Counted from the first letter of the stretch, positions 6,847 to 14,325 are shown. The stretch: DNA of 14,411 bases from an uncultured bacterium (GCA_905214245.1 CAJMLO010000030.1:1-14411); one strand, 5' to 3'. The notes: generated from the sequence alone by a model not told the origin. Made by a program: numbers and translations.

Positions 6847-8592
6847 TTAAATGTCTAATTTTATATGAACATCTTTAAGTTGCTCTCTTGTAACTTCTCC
6901 AGGAGCCCCCATCATTAAGTCTTGAGCTTTGCTATTCATAGGAAATGCAATAACTTCACGTATTGTATCAGCTCCAGTAAGTAACATAAGCATTCTATCA
7001 ATACCAGGTGCAATACCTGCATGTGGTGGAGCACCATATTGGAAAGCATTAAATAATGCAGAAAAACGTTTTTCAATTTCATCTTTTTTATAACCTGCAA
7101 TTTCAAATGCTTTTATCATTATTTCTGGATCGTGGTTTCTAACTGCTCCAGAAGATAGTTCAATACCATTACATACAATATCATATTGAAAAGCTAAAAT
7201 GTCTAAAGGTTTCATTGTATTTAATGCTTCTAATCCTCCTTGTGGCATAGAGAATGGGTTATGACAAAATGCAATGTTTTCATGTTCATCAAGTTCATAC
7301 ATTGGAAAATCTATTATCCAACAGAATTTGTATATATTTTCATCAATTAAGTTTAATCTTTTTCCAAGTTCTGTTCTAATTTGTCCTGCAAGTTCAGCAG
7401 CTCTTACTTTATTATCTGCAATAAAGAAGATTGTATCATCAATTTGTAGATTTGCAAGAGCTCTTAATTCATCTTTCATGTCATCTGGAATAAATTTATC
7501 TATAGGTCCTTTATATGATAAATCTTCTTGTACCTCTAAGTATCCAAGCCCACCCATACCAATTGACATAGCATATGCAAGCATTTTTTCATGAAATCCT
7601 TTTGACATATGTCCTTTTACTTTTATTGCTCTTACAGTTCGTCCAATAAATGGTTTAAAAGTACATCTACTAAAGAATTCTGATAAATCAATTATTTCAA
7701 GTGGATTTCTTAAATCTGGTTTATCGCTTCCATATTTAAGCATTGCCTCTTTATATGGAATTCTAGGAAATGGATATTCTGCTACTTTTTTATCAGAAAA
7801 TTTTGTGAATGTGTTATAAACAACAGGTTCTATAACACTAAATACATCTTCTTGAGTAGCATATGACATTTCCATATCTAATTGATAAAATTCACCTGGA
7901 GCTCGATCTGCTCTTGCATCTTCATCTCTAAAGCATGGAGCTATTTGAAAGTATTTATCAATACCAGATACCATAAGCAATTGTTTAAATTGCTGTGGTG
8001 CTTGAGGAAGTGCATAAAATTTTCCTGGATGTACTCTACTTGGAACAAGGTAGTCTCTAGCTCCTTCTGGAGAAGAGCTTGTTAAGATAGGTGTTTGAAC
8101 CTCTAAAAATCCTTGCTCAATCATTTGAGATCTTAAAAATTGAAGCACTTTAGCTCTTAATATTAAATTTTGTTGAAGTTTTTTAGAACGTAAGTCTAAA
8201 TAACGATATTGTAAACGTAAATCTTCACGAACTTCTTGATTTGAATTTACTTCAAAAGGAAGCATTTTTGTTCTTTTTCCAAGAATTTGAATATCTTTTA
8301 TAACAACTTCAACTTCACCTGTTTCTATGCTAGGGTTATAAGTTTCTTCATCACGTTTTCTTACTGTTCCTGTTACACATATGCTTGATTCAATAGGAAT
8401 TCTTGATGCAAAGTCAACAGCATCCTCTTTTCCAGCAGTTACTATTTGTGTAATACCATACATATCACGAAGATCAAGGAATACTAGACCTCCAAAATCT
8501 CTAATTGTTTCTACAAATCCACATAATTTTACTTCTTTTCCAACGTCTGTTAAACGTAATTCACCACATGTGTGTGTTCTATATTTTTCCAA
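6847..8592 (-). CDS. aspS: Aspartyl-tRNA synthetase, bacterial type
   Basis: Class II synthetase that attaches aspartate to tRNA-Asp. I chose a TTG start (8592-8590), giving 581 aa (MEKYRTHTCGEL...). The longer ATG five codons upstream contains the GGAGG ribosome binding site (8605-8601) inside its own first codons, and only the TTG stands at correct spacing (8 nt). Domains in order are the OB-fold anticodon domain (about 1-105, LDLRDMYGITQIV), the catalytic core with motif 1 near FLEVQTPILTSSSPEGARDY, motif 2 FRDEDARADR (221-230), the bacterial GAD insertion (about 280-420), and motif 3 GIAPGIDRMLMLL (526-538). With GatCAB encoded close by, it may be non-discriminating and also make Asp-tRNA-Asn; the sequence alone does not prove this. 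It has its own promoter and terminator, converges on adhE, and is not coupled to hisS as in many Firmicutes. Confidence 0.97.
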   Translation of the reverse strand: MEKYRTHTCGELRLTDVGKEVKLCGFVETIRDFGGLVFLDLRDMYGITQIVTAGKEDAVDFASRIPIESSICVTGTVRKRDEETYNPSIETGEVEVVIKDIQILGKRTKMLPFEVNSNQEVREDLRLQYRYLDLRSKKLQQNLILRAKVLQFLRSQMIEQGFLEVQTPILTSSSPEGARDYLVPSRVHPGKFYALPQAPQQFKQLLMVSGIDKYFQIAPCFRDEDARADRAPGEFYQLDMEMSYATQEDVFSVIEPVVYNTFTKFSDKKVAEYPFPRIPYKEAMLKYGSDKPDLRNPLEIIDLSEFFSRCTFKPFIGRTVRAIKVKGHMSKGFHEKMLAYAMSIGMGGLGYLEVQEDLSYKGPIDKFIPDDMKDELRALANLQIDDTIFFIADNKVRAAELAGQIRTELGKRLNLIDENIYKFCWIIDFPMYELDEHENIAFCHNPFSMPQGGLEALNTMKPLDILAFQYDIVCNGIELSSGAVRNHDPEIMIKAFEIAGYKKDEIEKRFSALFNAFQYGAPPHAGIAPGIDRMLMLLTGADTIREVIAFPMNSKAQDLMMGAPGEVTREQLKDVHIKLDI

Positions 8593-8640
8593 TTTTAAAA
8601 CCTCCATTAAAACCGCTCTTTATTTACAAAATCATAAGCT

Positions 8641-8669
8641 ATTTTACTATATTATGTGTGAAAAGTCAA
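8641..8669 (-). promoter_or_regulatory. aspS promoter
   Basis: On the minus strand the boxes are TTGACT (8669-8664), a 17-bp spacer and TAAAAT (8646-8641). The predicted leader is about 40 nt, too short for a T-box. It is back to back with the kinase promoter at 8698-8726. Confidence 0.75.
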
Positions 8670-8697
8670 ATTATAGTAGAAAAATTATAACATTGTA

Positions 8698-8726
8698 TTG
8701 ATTTTTATTTACTGTATTGATAGAAT
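8698..8726 (+). promoter_or_regulatory. Promoter of the P-loop kinase gene
   Basis: The boxes are TTGATT (8698-8703), a 17-bp spacer and TAGAAT (8721-8726). Transcription would start near 8733, about 35 nt before the ATG at 8768. Confidence 0.65.
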
Positions 8727-8767
8727 TACTAAAGATAAAATATAAAAAATAAGTGAGGAATAAAATT

Positions 8768-9343
8768 ATGGCCAATTCAAAGATAATAATTGTAGAAGGT
8801 GCGCAGGGTGCTGGAAAGACAACAGTTACAGATTTTTTAAGATATGCAGTAAAATATACAAATTTATACAGGCTAACAGGAACATCAGATAGCTCAATAG
8901 AAGGAAAGAAAAAGGCAACTATAATGTATGACAATTTACTAAATTACATGAAAACATTAGAAAATTTAAGCATTAATCTATTATTTGATAGAACTTTTTT
9001 TACAGAAGAAATATATTGCAGATTAGGCTTTAAGGATTATTCATTTACAGATGTTTATGAGAGATTAGTTGAAGAATTAAGTAAAATGGATTTCAAAATT
9101 TTTTATTTTACATTATATTTAAAAGATGAAGGTCAATTTGAAAAAAGACTTGCACGAGCAGGAAAAGCTGTTCCCCAATATGCAAAATTTAAAGCTGAAA
9201 GTAGTATAAATCAACAAAGAGAATATTTGAAAATGGCAGAAGAAATTAAGCAGAAGTATCGTAATATTAATGTTGTAAATATACAAAATGATAGAGACTT
9301 TGAAGAGGTAAAAAAAGAACTGATAGATATTTTAGGAGAATAA
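8768..9343 (+). CDS. Small P-loop nucleoside/nucleotide kinase-like protein (191 aa)
   Basis: Probably phosphorylates a nucleoside or nucleoside monophosphate, resembling the thymidylate kinase / deoxynucleoside kinase superfamily. The Walker A loop is GAQGAGKT (11-18), right after a first beta strand KIIIVEG. A DR-x4-E element (LLFDRTFFTEE, about 71-81) matches the DRS/DRT motif that positions the substrate in these kinases. A basic stretch EKRLARAGK (about 125-133) may be the lid. The specific substrate cannot be read from sequence. Start choice: the frame extends upstream to a GTG at 8753, but GAGGA (8755-8759) is the ribosome binding site of the ATG at 8768 (8-nt spacing), so MANSKIII is preferred. 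It is monocistronic, with its own promoter and a terminator at 9366-9418. It could alternatively be a generic AAA-type ATPase, but size and the DR motif favour a kinase. Confidence 0.8.
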   Translation: MANSKIIIVEGAQGAGKTTVTDFLRYAVKYTNLYRLTGTSDSSIEGKKKATIMYDNLLNYMKTLENLSINLLFDRTFFTEEIYCRLGFKDYSFTDVYERLVEELSKMDFKIFYFTLYLKDEGQFEKRLARAGKAVPQYAKFKAESSINQQREYLKMAEEIKQKYRNINVVNIQNDRDFEEVKKELIDILGE

Positions 9344-9365
9344 CAAAAAAATTGAAGATTATAAT

Positions 9366-9418
9366 AAAGACAAGTCTACAAAAATTCTATGTAATTAGAT
9401 GTTGGGGCTTGTTTTTTT
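9366..9418 (+). terminator. Long-loop terminator after the kinase gene
   Basis: AAAGACAAGTC (9366-9376) can pair with GGCTTGTTTTT (9406-9416), 11 pairs including G-U, followed by the end of a seven-base T-run. The loop is about 29 nt and contains a small inner helix (CTA/TAG). The 3' arm is also used by the next promoter. Confidence 0.65.
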
Positions 9419-9437
9419 GTAAAAAAGTGGATATAAT
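9409..9437 (+). promoter_or_regulatory. gatCAB operon promoter overlapping the upstream terminator
   Basis: The -35 box TTGTTT (9409-9414) lies within the 3' arm and T-run of the preceding terminator. A 17-bp spacer then leads to a perfect TATAAT (9432-9437). The leader is about 30 nt. Terminator and promoter therefore share about 10 bp. Confidence 0.65.
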
Positions 9438-9472
9438 ATGTAAATAGTGTTAAACTGAAAGGAGCTAAGAGT

Positions 9473-9763
9473 ATGGCAGAAGTAAGCAAAGAAGAATTAT
9501 TGCATATTGCAAAACTTGCAGATCTAAATCTAAGAGATGAAGAAGTCGACAAGTATTTAGACAATTTAAAAGAAATATTAAATTTTGCAAATGTTGTAAA
9601 TAATGCAAATGTAGATGGATTAGATATAACAATTGGTGCAAATGAAAAGAAAAATGTATTTAGAAAAGATGAGGTAGTTGTATTTGAAGATAATGAAGCA
9701 TTACTTGCAAATGCACCTGAACAAGAAAGAAATATGTTTAAAATTCCAAAGGTTATTCAATAA
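9473..9763 (+). CDS. gatC: Asp-tRNA(Asn)/Glu-tRNA(Gln) amidotransferase subunit C
   Basis: Small structural subunit that wraps around GatA and GatB and stabilises the amidotransferase. The 96-aa length and sequence fit the family: N-terminal helices VSKEELLHIAKLADLNL and YLDNLKEILNFANVVNNANVDG, then the extended C-terminal part with R-K-D-E-V and a proline near the end. The start is fixed by AAAGGAG (9458-9464), 8 nt before the ATG. It is the first gene of gatC-gatA-gatB, with 30 bp to gatA. No internal anomaly is seen. Confidence 0.95.
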   Translation: MAEVSKEELLHIAKLADLNLRDEEVDKYLDNLKEILNFANVVNNANVDGLDITIGANEKKNVFRKDEVVVFEDNEALLANAPEQERNMFKIPKVIQ

Positions 9764-9793
9764 ATTGACCTTGGAAAGAAATGGAGGCAAGAA

Positions 9794-11272
9794 ATGGAGA
9801 TTACAGAACTTACGGTTCATGAGCTTAAGGATAAACTTGCAAGTGGAGAGCTTACAAGTTATGATATAACAAAAGCATATGCTGACAGAATTAAAGAAAA
9901 AGAAAAAAATGTACAAGCTTTTGTAACAGAATTAACAGATTCTGCTTTGGAAAAGGCAAAGGAAATTGATGAAAAAAGAAGTAAAAAAGAGACAAAATCA
10001 GAACTTGCAGGTATTCCAGTAGGAATAAAAGATAATATTTGTACAAAAGGTATTAGAACAACTTGCAGTTCAAGAATGCTTGAAAATTTTATAGCACCAT
10101 ACAATGCAACAGTTATGGAAAAAATAAATGCAGAAGAATTAATTGATTTAGGAAAATTAAATATGGATGAATTTGCAATGGGTGGATCAACAGAATATTC
10201 ATACTTTAAGAAAACACATAATCCATGGAATTTAAATAAAGTTCCTGGCGGTTCTTCGGGAGGATCAGCAGCAGCAGTTGCATCAAACATGGTACCATGG
10301 GCACTTGGTACAGATACAGGGGGTTCAATAAGACAACCAGCAGGTTTTTGTGGAGTTGTAGGACTTAAGCCAACATATGGATTAGTTTCAAGATATGGAG
10401 TTGTAGCATTTGCTTCATCACTTGATCAAGTTGGACCTATAACAAAAGATGTAACAGATTGTGCAATGCTTTTAAATATTATATCTGGACATGATGATAA
10501 AGATACAACAAGTATTGATAATGGGGAAAAAGACTATGTAAAAGCATTAAAAAATGATGTAAAAGGTTTAAAAATAGGTGTTCCAAAAGAATACTTTGGA
10601 GAAGGAATTAACAGTGAAGTAAAAGATAAACTTCAAGAAGCAATTGAAAGATATAAAAAACTTGGCGCAACAGTTGAAGAATGTTCTTTAGATGTAGCTA
10701 AATATGCTTTGGCAACTTATTACATTATTGCTTGTGCTGAAGCAAGTTCTAACCTTGGAAGATTTGATGGTATTCGTTATGGATATAGAACTAAAAACTA
10801 TACAAATTTGAAAGAATTGTATAGAAATTCAAGAAGTGAAGGATTTGGACCAGAGGTAAAGAGAAGAATTATTCTAGGTACTTATGTTCTATCTTCAGGA
10901 TATTATGATGCATATTATAAAAAAGCACAACAAGTAAGAACACTTGTTATGAACGAATTTACAAAATTATTTGAAAAATATGACGTGCTTTTAACACCTA
11001 CAGCCCCAACAGTTGCATTTGATATAGGTTCAAAATCAAATAACCCACTTGAAATGTATTTAGCTGATATTTGTACGGTTTCTGTAAATATTGCAGGACT
11101 TCCAGGACTTTCACTTCCATGTGGAGTTGATAGTAGTGGTATGCCTATAGGAATGCAATTAATAGGAAATAGATTCAGTGAAGAAACTTTGCTAAATGCA
11201 GGATACACATTTGAACAAGATTTAAAATTTAGAGAAACACATAAACCAGAATTTAAGGGAGGTGCAAAATAA
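9794..11272 (+). CDS. gatA: Asp-tRNA(Asn)/Glu-tRNA(Gln) amidotransferase subunit A (glutaminase)
   Basis: Amidase-signature enzyme that releases ammonia from glutamine and passes it to GatB to convert misacylated Glu-tRNA-Gln or Asp-tRNA-Asn. The Ser-cisSer-Lys triad is visible as K79 (GIPVGIKDN), S154 (PGGSSGGSAAA) and S178 (GTDTGGSIRQPA), the same residue numbers as the Staphylococcus aureus enzyme. At 492 aa it is full length. GGAGG (9783-9787) lies 6 nt before the ATG. It ends 1 nt before the gatB ATG, which implies translational coupling. All catalytic residues are intact. Confidence 0.97.
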   Translation: MEITELTVHELKDKLASGELTSYDITKAYADRIKEKEKNVQAFVTELTDSALEKAKEIDEKRSKKETKSELAGIPVGIKDNICTKGIRTTCSSRMLENFIAPYNATVMEKINAEELIDLGKLNMDEFAMGGSTEYSYFKKTHNPWNLNKVPGGSSGGSAAAVASNMVPWALGTDTGGSIRQPAGFCGVVGLKPTYGLVSRYGVVAFASSLDQVGPITKDVTDCAMLLNIISGHDDKDTTSIDNGEKDYVKALKNDVKGLKIGVPKEYFGEGINSEVKDKLQEAIERYKKLGATVEECSLDVAKYALATYYIIACAEASSNLGRFDGIRYGYRTKNYTNLKELYRNSRSEGFGPEVKRRIILGTYVLSSGYYDAYYKKAQQVRTLVMNEFTKLFEKYDVLLTPTAPTVAFDIGSKSNNPLEMYLADICTVSVNIAGLPGLSLPCGVDSSGMPIGMQLIGNRFSEETLLNAGYTFEQDLKFRETHKPEFKGGAK

Positions 11273-11273
11273 A

Positions 11274-12716
11274 ATGCTTAGAAACGATTATGAAATGGTA
11301 ATGGGACTTGAAGTACATGCAGAGCTTTCTACAAAAACAAAAATATTTTGCTCATGCCCAACAGAATTTGGTGGAGAGCCAAACACGCATACTTGTCCAA
11401 TTTGTATGGCAATGCCTGGGACACTACCTGTACTTAACGAAAAGGTTGTTGAGTATGCAGTAAAAGCAGGACTTGCTACAAATTGTGAAATATCAAGAGA
11501 TAGCAAAAACGATAGAAAAAATTATTTTTATCCTGATCTTCCAAAATCATATCAGATATCTCAATTTGATAAACCTTTGTGTGAACATGGATATATCGAG
11601 ATAGAAGATGATGAAGGAAATCCTAAAAAAATTAGATTAACAAGAATTCATATAGAAGAAGATGCTGGAAAACTAAATCACAATGAATTTGGTGGAGGAA
11701 GTTTAGTTGATTTAAACAGAGCAGGTGTACCACTTATAGAGATAGTATCTGAGCCAGATTTACGTTCAAGTGGTGAGGCAGAAAGATATTTGAAAAAATT
11801 AAAGTCAATACTTGAGTATATTGAAGTTTCAGATTGTAAGATGCAAGAGGGATCTTTAAGAGCAGATGTCAATGTTTCTGTTAGAAAAAAAGGTTCAGAT
11901 AAACTTGGAACAAGAACAGAAATGAAAAATATGAACTCCTTTAAAGCAATTACAAGAGCTATTGAATATGAAGCAGAAAGACAGGCAGATGTTATAGAAG
12001 ATGGAGGAAAGATTGACCAAGAGACATTAAGATGGGATGATGTATCTGGTAAAACTTTTCCAATGAGAGATAAAGAAGATGCACAAGATTATCGTTATTT
12101 CCCAGATCCAGACTTAGTTGCAATAAGACTTTCAGAAGAATATATTGAAAATATAAAAAATAATTTACCTGAACTTCCTGAAAGCAGAAAAGCAAGATAT
12201 ATGGATGAATTCAAACTTTCAGAAAAAGATAGTAACTTACTTACTGCATCAAAATATTTATCAAATTTATTTGAAGAAGCAGAAGAAATTTGCAAAAATG
12301 CAAAAGCAGTTGCAAACTGGATTTTATCTGACATTTCAAGAATTTTAAATGAAAAAGAAATGGAAGCTGAAGAGATACCTTTTACAGGAAAAGAACTTGC
12401 AAAATTAGTTGAATTAATTGAAAAAGGAACAATAAGTTCTGCAATTGGTAAAAAAGTTATTACTGAGCTATTTGAAAATCCAAAAGATCCTGAAGAAATA
12501 ATTAAGGAAAAAGGATGGATTCAAATTTCAGATGAAGGAGCAATTAAAGAAGTTGTAATAAAAGTTCTTGAAAATAATCCTCAATCTGTTGCAGATTATA
12601 AGGCTGGAAAAGATAAAGCACTTGGTTTCTTAGTTGGACAAGCAATGAAAGAGACGAAGGGAAAAGCAAACCCTCAAATGCTTAATAAAATGTTCTTAGA
12701 AGAACTTAATAAATAA
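11274..12716 (+). CDS. gatB: Asp-tRNA(Asn)/Glu-tRNA(Gln) amidotransferase subunit B
   Basis: Binds the misacylated tRNA, activates the side-chain carboxylate with ATP and transfers ammonia supplied by GatA. The N-terminal cradle shows EMVMGLEVHAEL, and a zinc-type cluster C26-x-C28 ... C41-x2-C44 in IFCSCPTEFGG and THTCPICMAMPG. Also seen are DRKNYFYPDLPKSYQISQ, DLNRAGVPLIEIVSEPD and QDYRYFPDPDL, all typical of GatB. The C-terminal YqeY-like tail ends with KGKANPQMLNKM. I use the ATG at 11274 (480 aa). A GTG at 11262 extends the frame but lies at the end of the GGGAGG ribosome binding site (11257-11262). The start is 1 nt after the gatA stop. It is the last gene of the operon, with a terminator at 12752-12784. 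Confidence 0.97.
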   Translation: MLRNDYEMVMGLEVHAELSTKTKIFCSCPTEFGGEPNTHTCPICMAMPGTLPVLNEKVVEYAVKAGLATNCEISRDSKNDRKNYFYPDLPKSYQISQFDKPLCEHGYIEIEDDEGNPKKIRLTRIHIEEDAGKLNHNEFGGGSLVDLNRAGVPLIEIVSEPDLRSSGEAERYLKKLKSILEYIEVSDCKMQEGSLRADVNVSVRKKGSDKLGTRTEMKNMNSFKAITRAIEYEAERQADVIEDGGKIDQETLRWDDVSGKTFPMRDKEDAQDYRYFPDPDLVAIRLSEEYIENIKNNLPELPESRKARYMDEFKLSEKDSNLLTASKYLSNLFEEAEEICKNAKAVANWILSDISRILNEKEMEAEEIPFTGKELAKLVELIEKGTISSAIGKKVITELFENPKDPEEIIKEKGWIQISDEGAIKEVVIKVLENNPQSVADYKAGKDKALGFLVGQAMKETKGKANPQMLNKMFLEELNK

Positions 12717-12751
12717 GCAGAATATCTTGTTACAAAAATGAAATTTTAATG

Positions 12752-12784
12752 AAGCACACAAAAACCTTAAATTTTTGTGTGCTT
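12752..12784. terminator. gatCAB terminator, possibly shared with the convergent small gene
   Basis: AAGCACACAAAAA (12752-12764) pairs perfectly with TTTTTGTGTGCTT (12772-12784), 13 bp with a 7-nt loop. On the plus strand TTTGTTCATTTG follows. The minus-strand side has a weaker T-tract but is the only hairpin after the gene at 12836-13057. Confidence 0.8.
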
Positions 12785-12835
12785 TGTTCATTTGCTTTGA
12801 TATCCTTTTTACTTTATGTACGATTTACAGCTTTG

Positions 12836-13057
12836 TTAAAAATAAATCCGCATTATAATGAATGTTGCCATAAAAAATAATCCTGCTTGAAACAATTTAA
12901 TACCTATACAAAATAGGGTAGGTGCAAAAATATTTTCATACATTGCTAAAAACAATGTTGCAAATAAACAAAAAATAAAACAAAATTTAATTCCAGAAGT
13001 CATTATATTAAAAATTGACTTATTAAAATGTTTAATCTCATTTATAAATTTTTTCAT
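12836..13057 (-). CDS. Small two-helix membrane protein of unknown function (73 aa)
   Basis: The short basic N-terminus (MKKFINEIKHFNKSIF) is followed by two hydrophobic segments, about residues 22-40 and 45-70, separated by a short turn with ENIFAP. The product is therefore a predicted hairpin membrane protein with no catalytic motif. It is probably real: TGAGGT at 13066-13071 gives a ribosome binding site 8 nt before the ATG, a promoter-like sequence lies at 13091-13119, and the N-terminus resembles short hypothetical proteins I associate with Clostridia (from memory, not a search). It is downstream of rpsT on the same strand but separated by the rpsT terminator, so it is probably transcribed alone. 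It ends abruptly after the second helix (IIMRIYF). Function is not assigned. Confidence 0.65.
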   Translation of the reverse strand: MKKFINEIKHFNKSIFNIMTSGIKFCFIFCLFATLFLAMYENIFAPTLFCIGIKLFQAGLFFMATFIIMRIYF

Positions 13058-13090
13058 AAAATGTACCTCACATAAATTATCTATATAGTA

Positions 13091-13119
13091 ATATTAACAT
13101 AAAGATAGCAAAAACTCAA
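13091..13119 (-). promoter_or_regulatory. Possible promoter of the small membrane protein gene
   Basis: On the minus strand the boxes are TTGAGT (13119-13114), a 17-bp spacer and TAATAT (13096-13091), each a moderate match. The leader would be about 30 nt. Confidence 0.45.
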
Positions 13120-13133
13120 AGGTAATATGTTCC

Positions 13134-13170
13134 AAAAAAAACAGAGATTTCACATTTGAAATCTCTGTTT
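13134..13170 (-). terminator. rpsT terminator
   Basis: AAACAGAGATTTC (13139-13151) pairs with GAAATCTCTGTTT (13158-13170), 13 bp with a 6-nt loop. On the minus strand the stem runs into eight T residues (13141-13134). It lies about 37 bp after the rpsT stop. Confidence 0.9.
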
Positions 13171-13206
13171 AAAAATAAAAAACTGTGCACAATTTTCTAT
13201 TTTTAC

Positions 13207-13473
13207 TTATGCTTTTGCAGCATTTAATTTTTTTGCTAAATTTGATTTTTTTCTAGCAGCTGTATTTTTAACAATAACACCTTTTGTACAAGCTTGATCT
13301 ATTTTCTTTGTAGCTTCTGAGAAAAGTTTTGTAGCTTCTTCAACATTGTTATTATTTAAAGCTTCTTCAAATCTTTTAACAGCTGTTTTATATTCAGATT
13401 TAATCATATTATTTCTTAATGTTTTCTTTTCAATAACATTAACACGTTTGATTGCTGATTTAATATTTGGCAT
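13207..13473 (-). CDS. rpsT: 30S ribosomal protein S20
   Basis: Primary-binding small-subunit protein that contacts 16S rRNA near its 5' domain and helix 44. The sequence MPNIKSAIKRV...TLRNNMIKSEYKTAVKRF, followed by KGVIVKNTAARKKSNLAKKL, is the typical basic helical S20. I use the ATG at 13473 (88 aa). The frame extends three codons to a GTG, but that GTG overlaps the AAGGGAGGT ribosome binding site (13489-13481), which is correctly placed for the ATG. It is monocistronic, with its own promoter and terminator, and divergent from hpf. No anomaly is seen. Confidence 0.97.
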   Translation of the reverse strand: MPNIKSAIKRVNVIEKKTLRNNMIKSEYKTAVKRFEEALNNNNVEEATKLFSEATKKIDQACTKGVIVKNTAARKKSNLAKKLNAAKA

Positions 13474-13516
13474 ATTTTGCACCTCCCTTTAGTGTAAAGT
13501 CAAGTTAACGGATATT

Positions 13517-13545
13517 ATTATATCATGCAAAAGCAATTTTGACAA
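13517..13545 (-). promoter_or_regulatory. rpsT promoter
   Basis: On the minus strand the boxes are TTGTCA (13545-13540), a 17-bp spacer and a perfect TATAAT (13522-13517). The leader is about 37 nt. A small TGAGC/GCTCA hairpin lies upstream at 13565-13577. Confidence 0.8.
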
Positions 13546-13594
13546 GTACTTTGCAAAATTTTCGTGAGCTTAGCTCATTTTTCTGAGAATATAC

Positions 13595-13623
13595 TTGAAA
13601 AAAACATAATAAACATATATAAT
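13595..13623 (+). promoter_or_regulatory. hpf promoter
   Basis: The boxes are TTGAAA (13595-13600), a 17-bp A-rich spacer and TATAAT (13618-13623), a sigma-A type match. Transcription would start near 13630, about 45 nt before the ATG. I see no obvious stress sigma-factor boxes. Confidence 0.7.
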
Positions 13624-13674
13624 ATGGACACACAGTATAAAACTAATGAACTAAATTGGAAGGAGAGATAAGTT

Positions 13675-14208
13675 ATGAATATAAAGATAACTAGCAAAGA
13701 ATTAATAGCAACAGAAGCTATTAAAGATTATATTGAAAAAAAATCTGAAAGATTAGTAAAATACTTTGGAGAAGAATTTGATGTAAATGCAACAATCAAA
13801 ACAGAAGGAAGCGAGCAAGTAGCAGAAATTAGTATAAAATCTGATATGGGAGATTTTAGAGCTGTAACAGCACATAAAGATTTATATGCTTCAATAGATA
13901 AAGATGTTGACATTTTAGAAGGTCAAATTAGAAAAATGAAAACAAAAAAAGATAAACAAAATATGACAGAATCAATTAGATTGAAAGAAAATGTTAAAGA
14001 AGAAAGTGTTTCAGAAGTATCTGATGAAATTATAAAAGTTTTGTATTATGATATAAAACCTATGACACCAGAAGATGCTAAATTAAAACTACAAGAACAA
14101 CCACAAAATAAATTCTTAGCGTTTATTGATATTGATACAGGAAAAACAAATGTTATCTATCGTCTAAAAGATAGTAAAAACTTTGGAATTGTTGAGCCAG
14201 AGGCTTAA
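13675..14208 (+). CDS. hpf: Ribosome hibernation promoting factor, long form
   Basis: Binds the decoding region of 30S subunits and dimerises ribosomes into inactive 100S particles in slow growth. The N-terminal S30AE domain (about 1-97) begins MNIKITSKELIATEAIKDYI, with VAEISIKSDMGDFRAVT and YASIDKDVDILEGQIRK. A charged linker covers about 98-118. The C-terminal dimerisation domain (about 119-177) has IKPMTPEDAKLKL and FIDIDTGKTNVIYRLKD...GIVEPE, which marks the long form found in Firmicutes. At 177 aa the length is as expected. AGGAG (13661-13665) lies 9 nt before the ATG. It has its own promoter and terminator. In many Firmicutes secA follows hpf; the few codons visible downstream do not look like SecA. 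Confidence 0.95.
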   Translation: MNIKITSKELIATEAIKDYIEKKSERLVKYFGEEFDVNATIKTEGSEQVAEISIKSDMGDFRAVTAHKDLYASIDKDVDILEGQIRKMKTKKDKQNMTESIRLKENVKEESVSEVSDEIIKVLYYDIKPMTPEDAKLKLQEQPQNKFLAFIDIDTGKTNVIYRLKDSKNFGIVEPEA

Positions 14209-14221
14209 AAATAAATATAAA

Positions 14222-14268
14222 ATACCTAAATTATTAGAAATATATCTAAAATTTAGGTATATTTTTTT
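14222..14268 (+). terminator. hpf terminator
   Basis: The 14222-14232 arm (ATACCTAAATT) pairs with 14250-14260. After a single bulged A, TTAGA (14234-14238) pairs with TCTAA (14245-14249). That gives 16 pairs in total, followed by seven T residues (14262-14268). Confidence 0.88.
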
Positions 14269-14325
14269 CAATAAAACTGTATAAAAAAGTAAAAAAATCA
14301 AATTTTTACAAATACATATAAAATG

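Noticed and set aside
9859..10290. Long minus-strand open frame inside gatA
   Set aside because: It is antisense to an intact, well-conserved gatA, with no ribosome binding site and a Ser/Phe-rich composition typical of a reverse-strand shadow.
12728..12740. A copy of TGTTACAAAAATG identical to the start of the 1304-1347 array
   Set aside because: It is a single copy without 11-bp companions, placed between gatB and its terminator. This is expected by chance in such AT-rich DNA.
13180..13206. Palindrome TGTGCACA after the rpsT stop codon
   Set aside because: It has no loop to form a stable hairpin, and the real rpsT terminator lies just beyond at 13134-13170.
13565..13577. TGAGC-TTA-GCTCA followed by TTTTT as a plus-strand terminator
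   Set aside because: The stem has only five or six pairs and a 3-nt loop, and there is no plus-strand gene just upstream.
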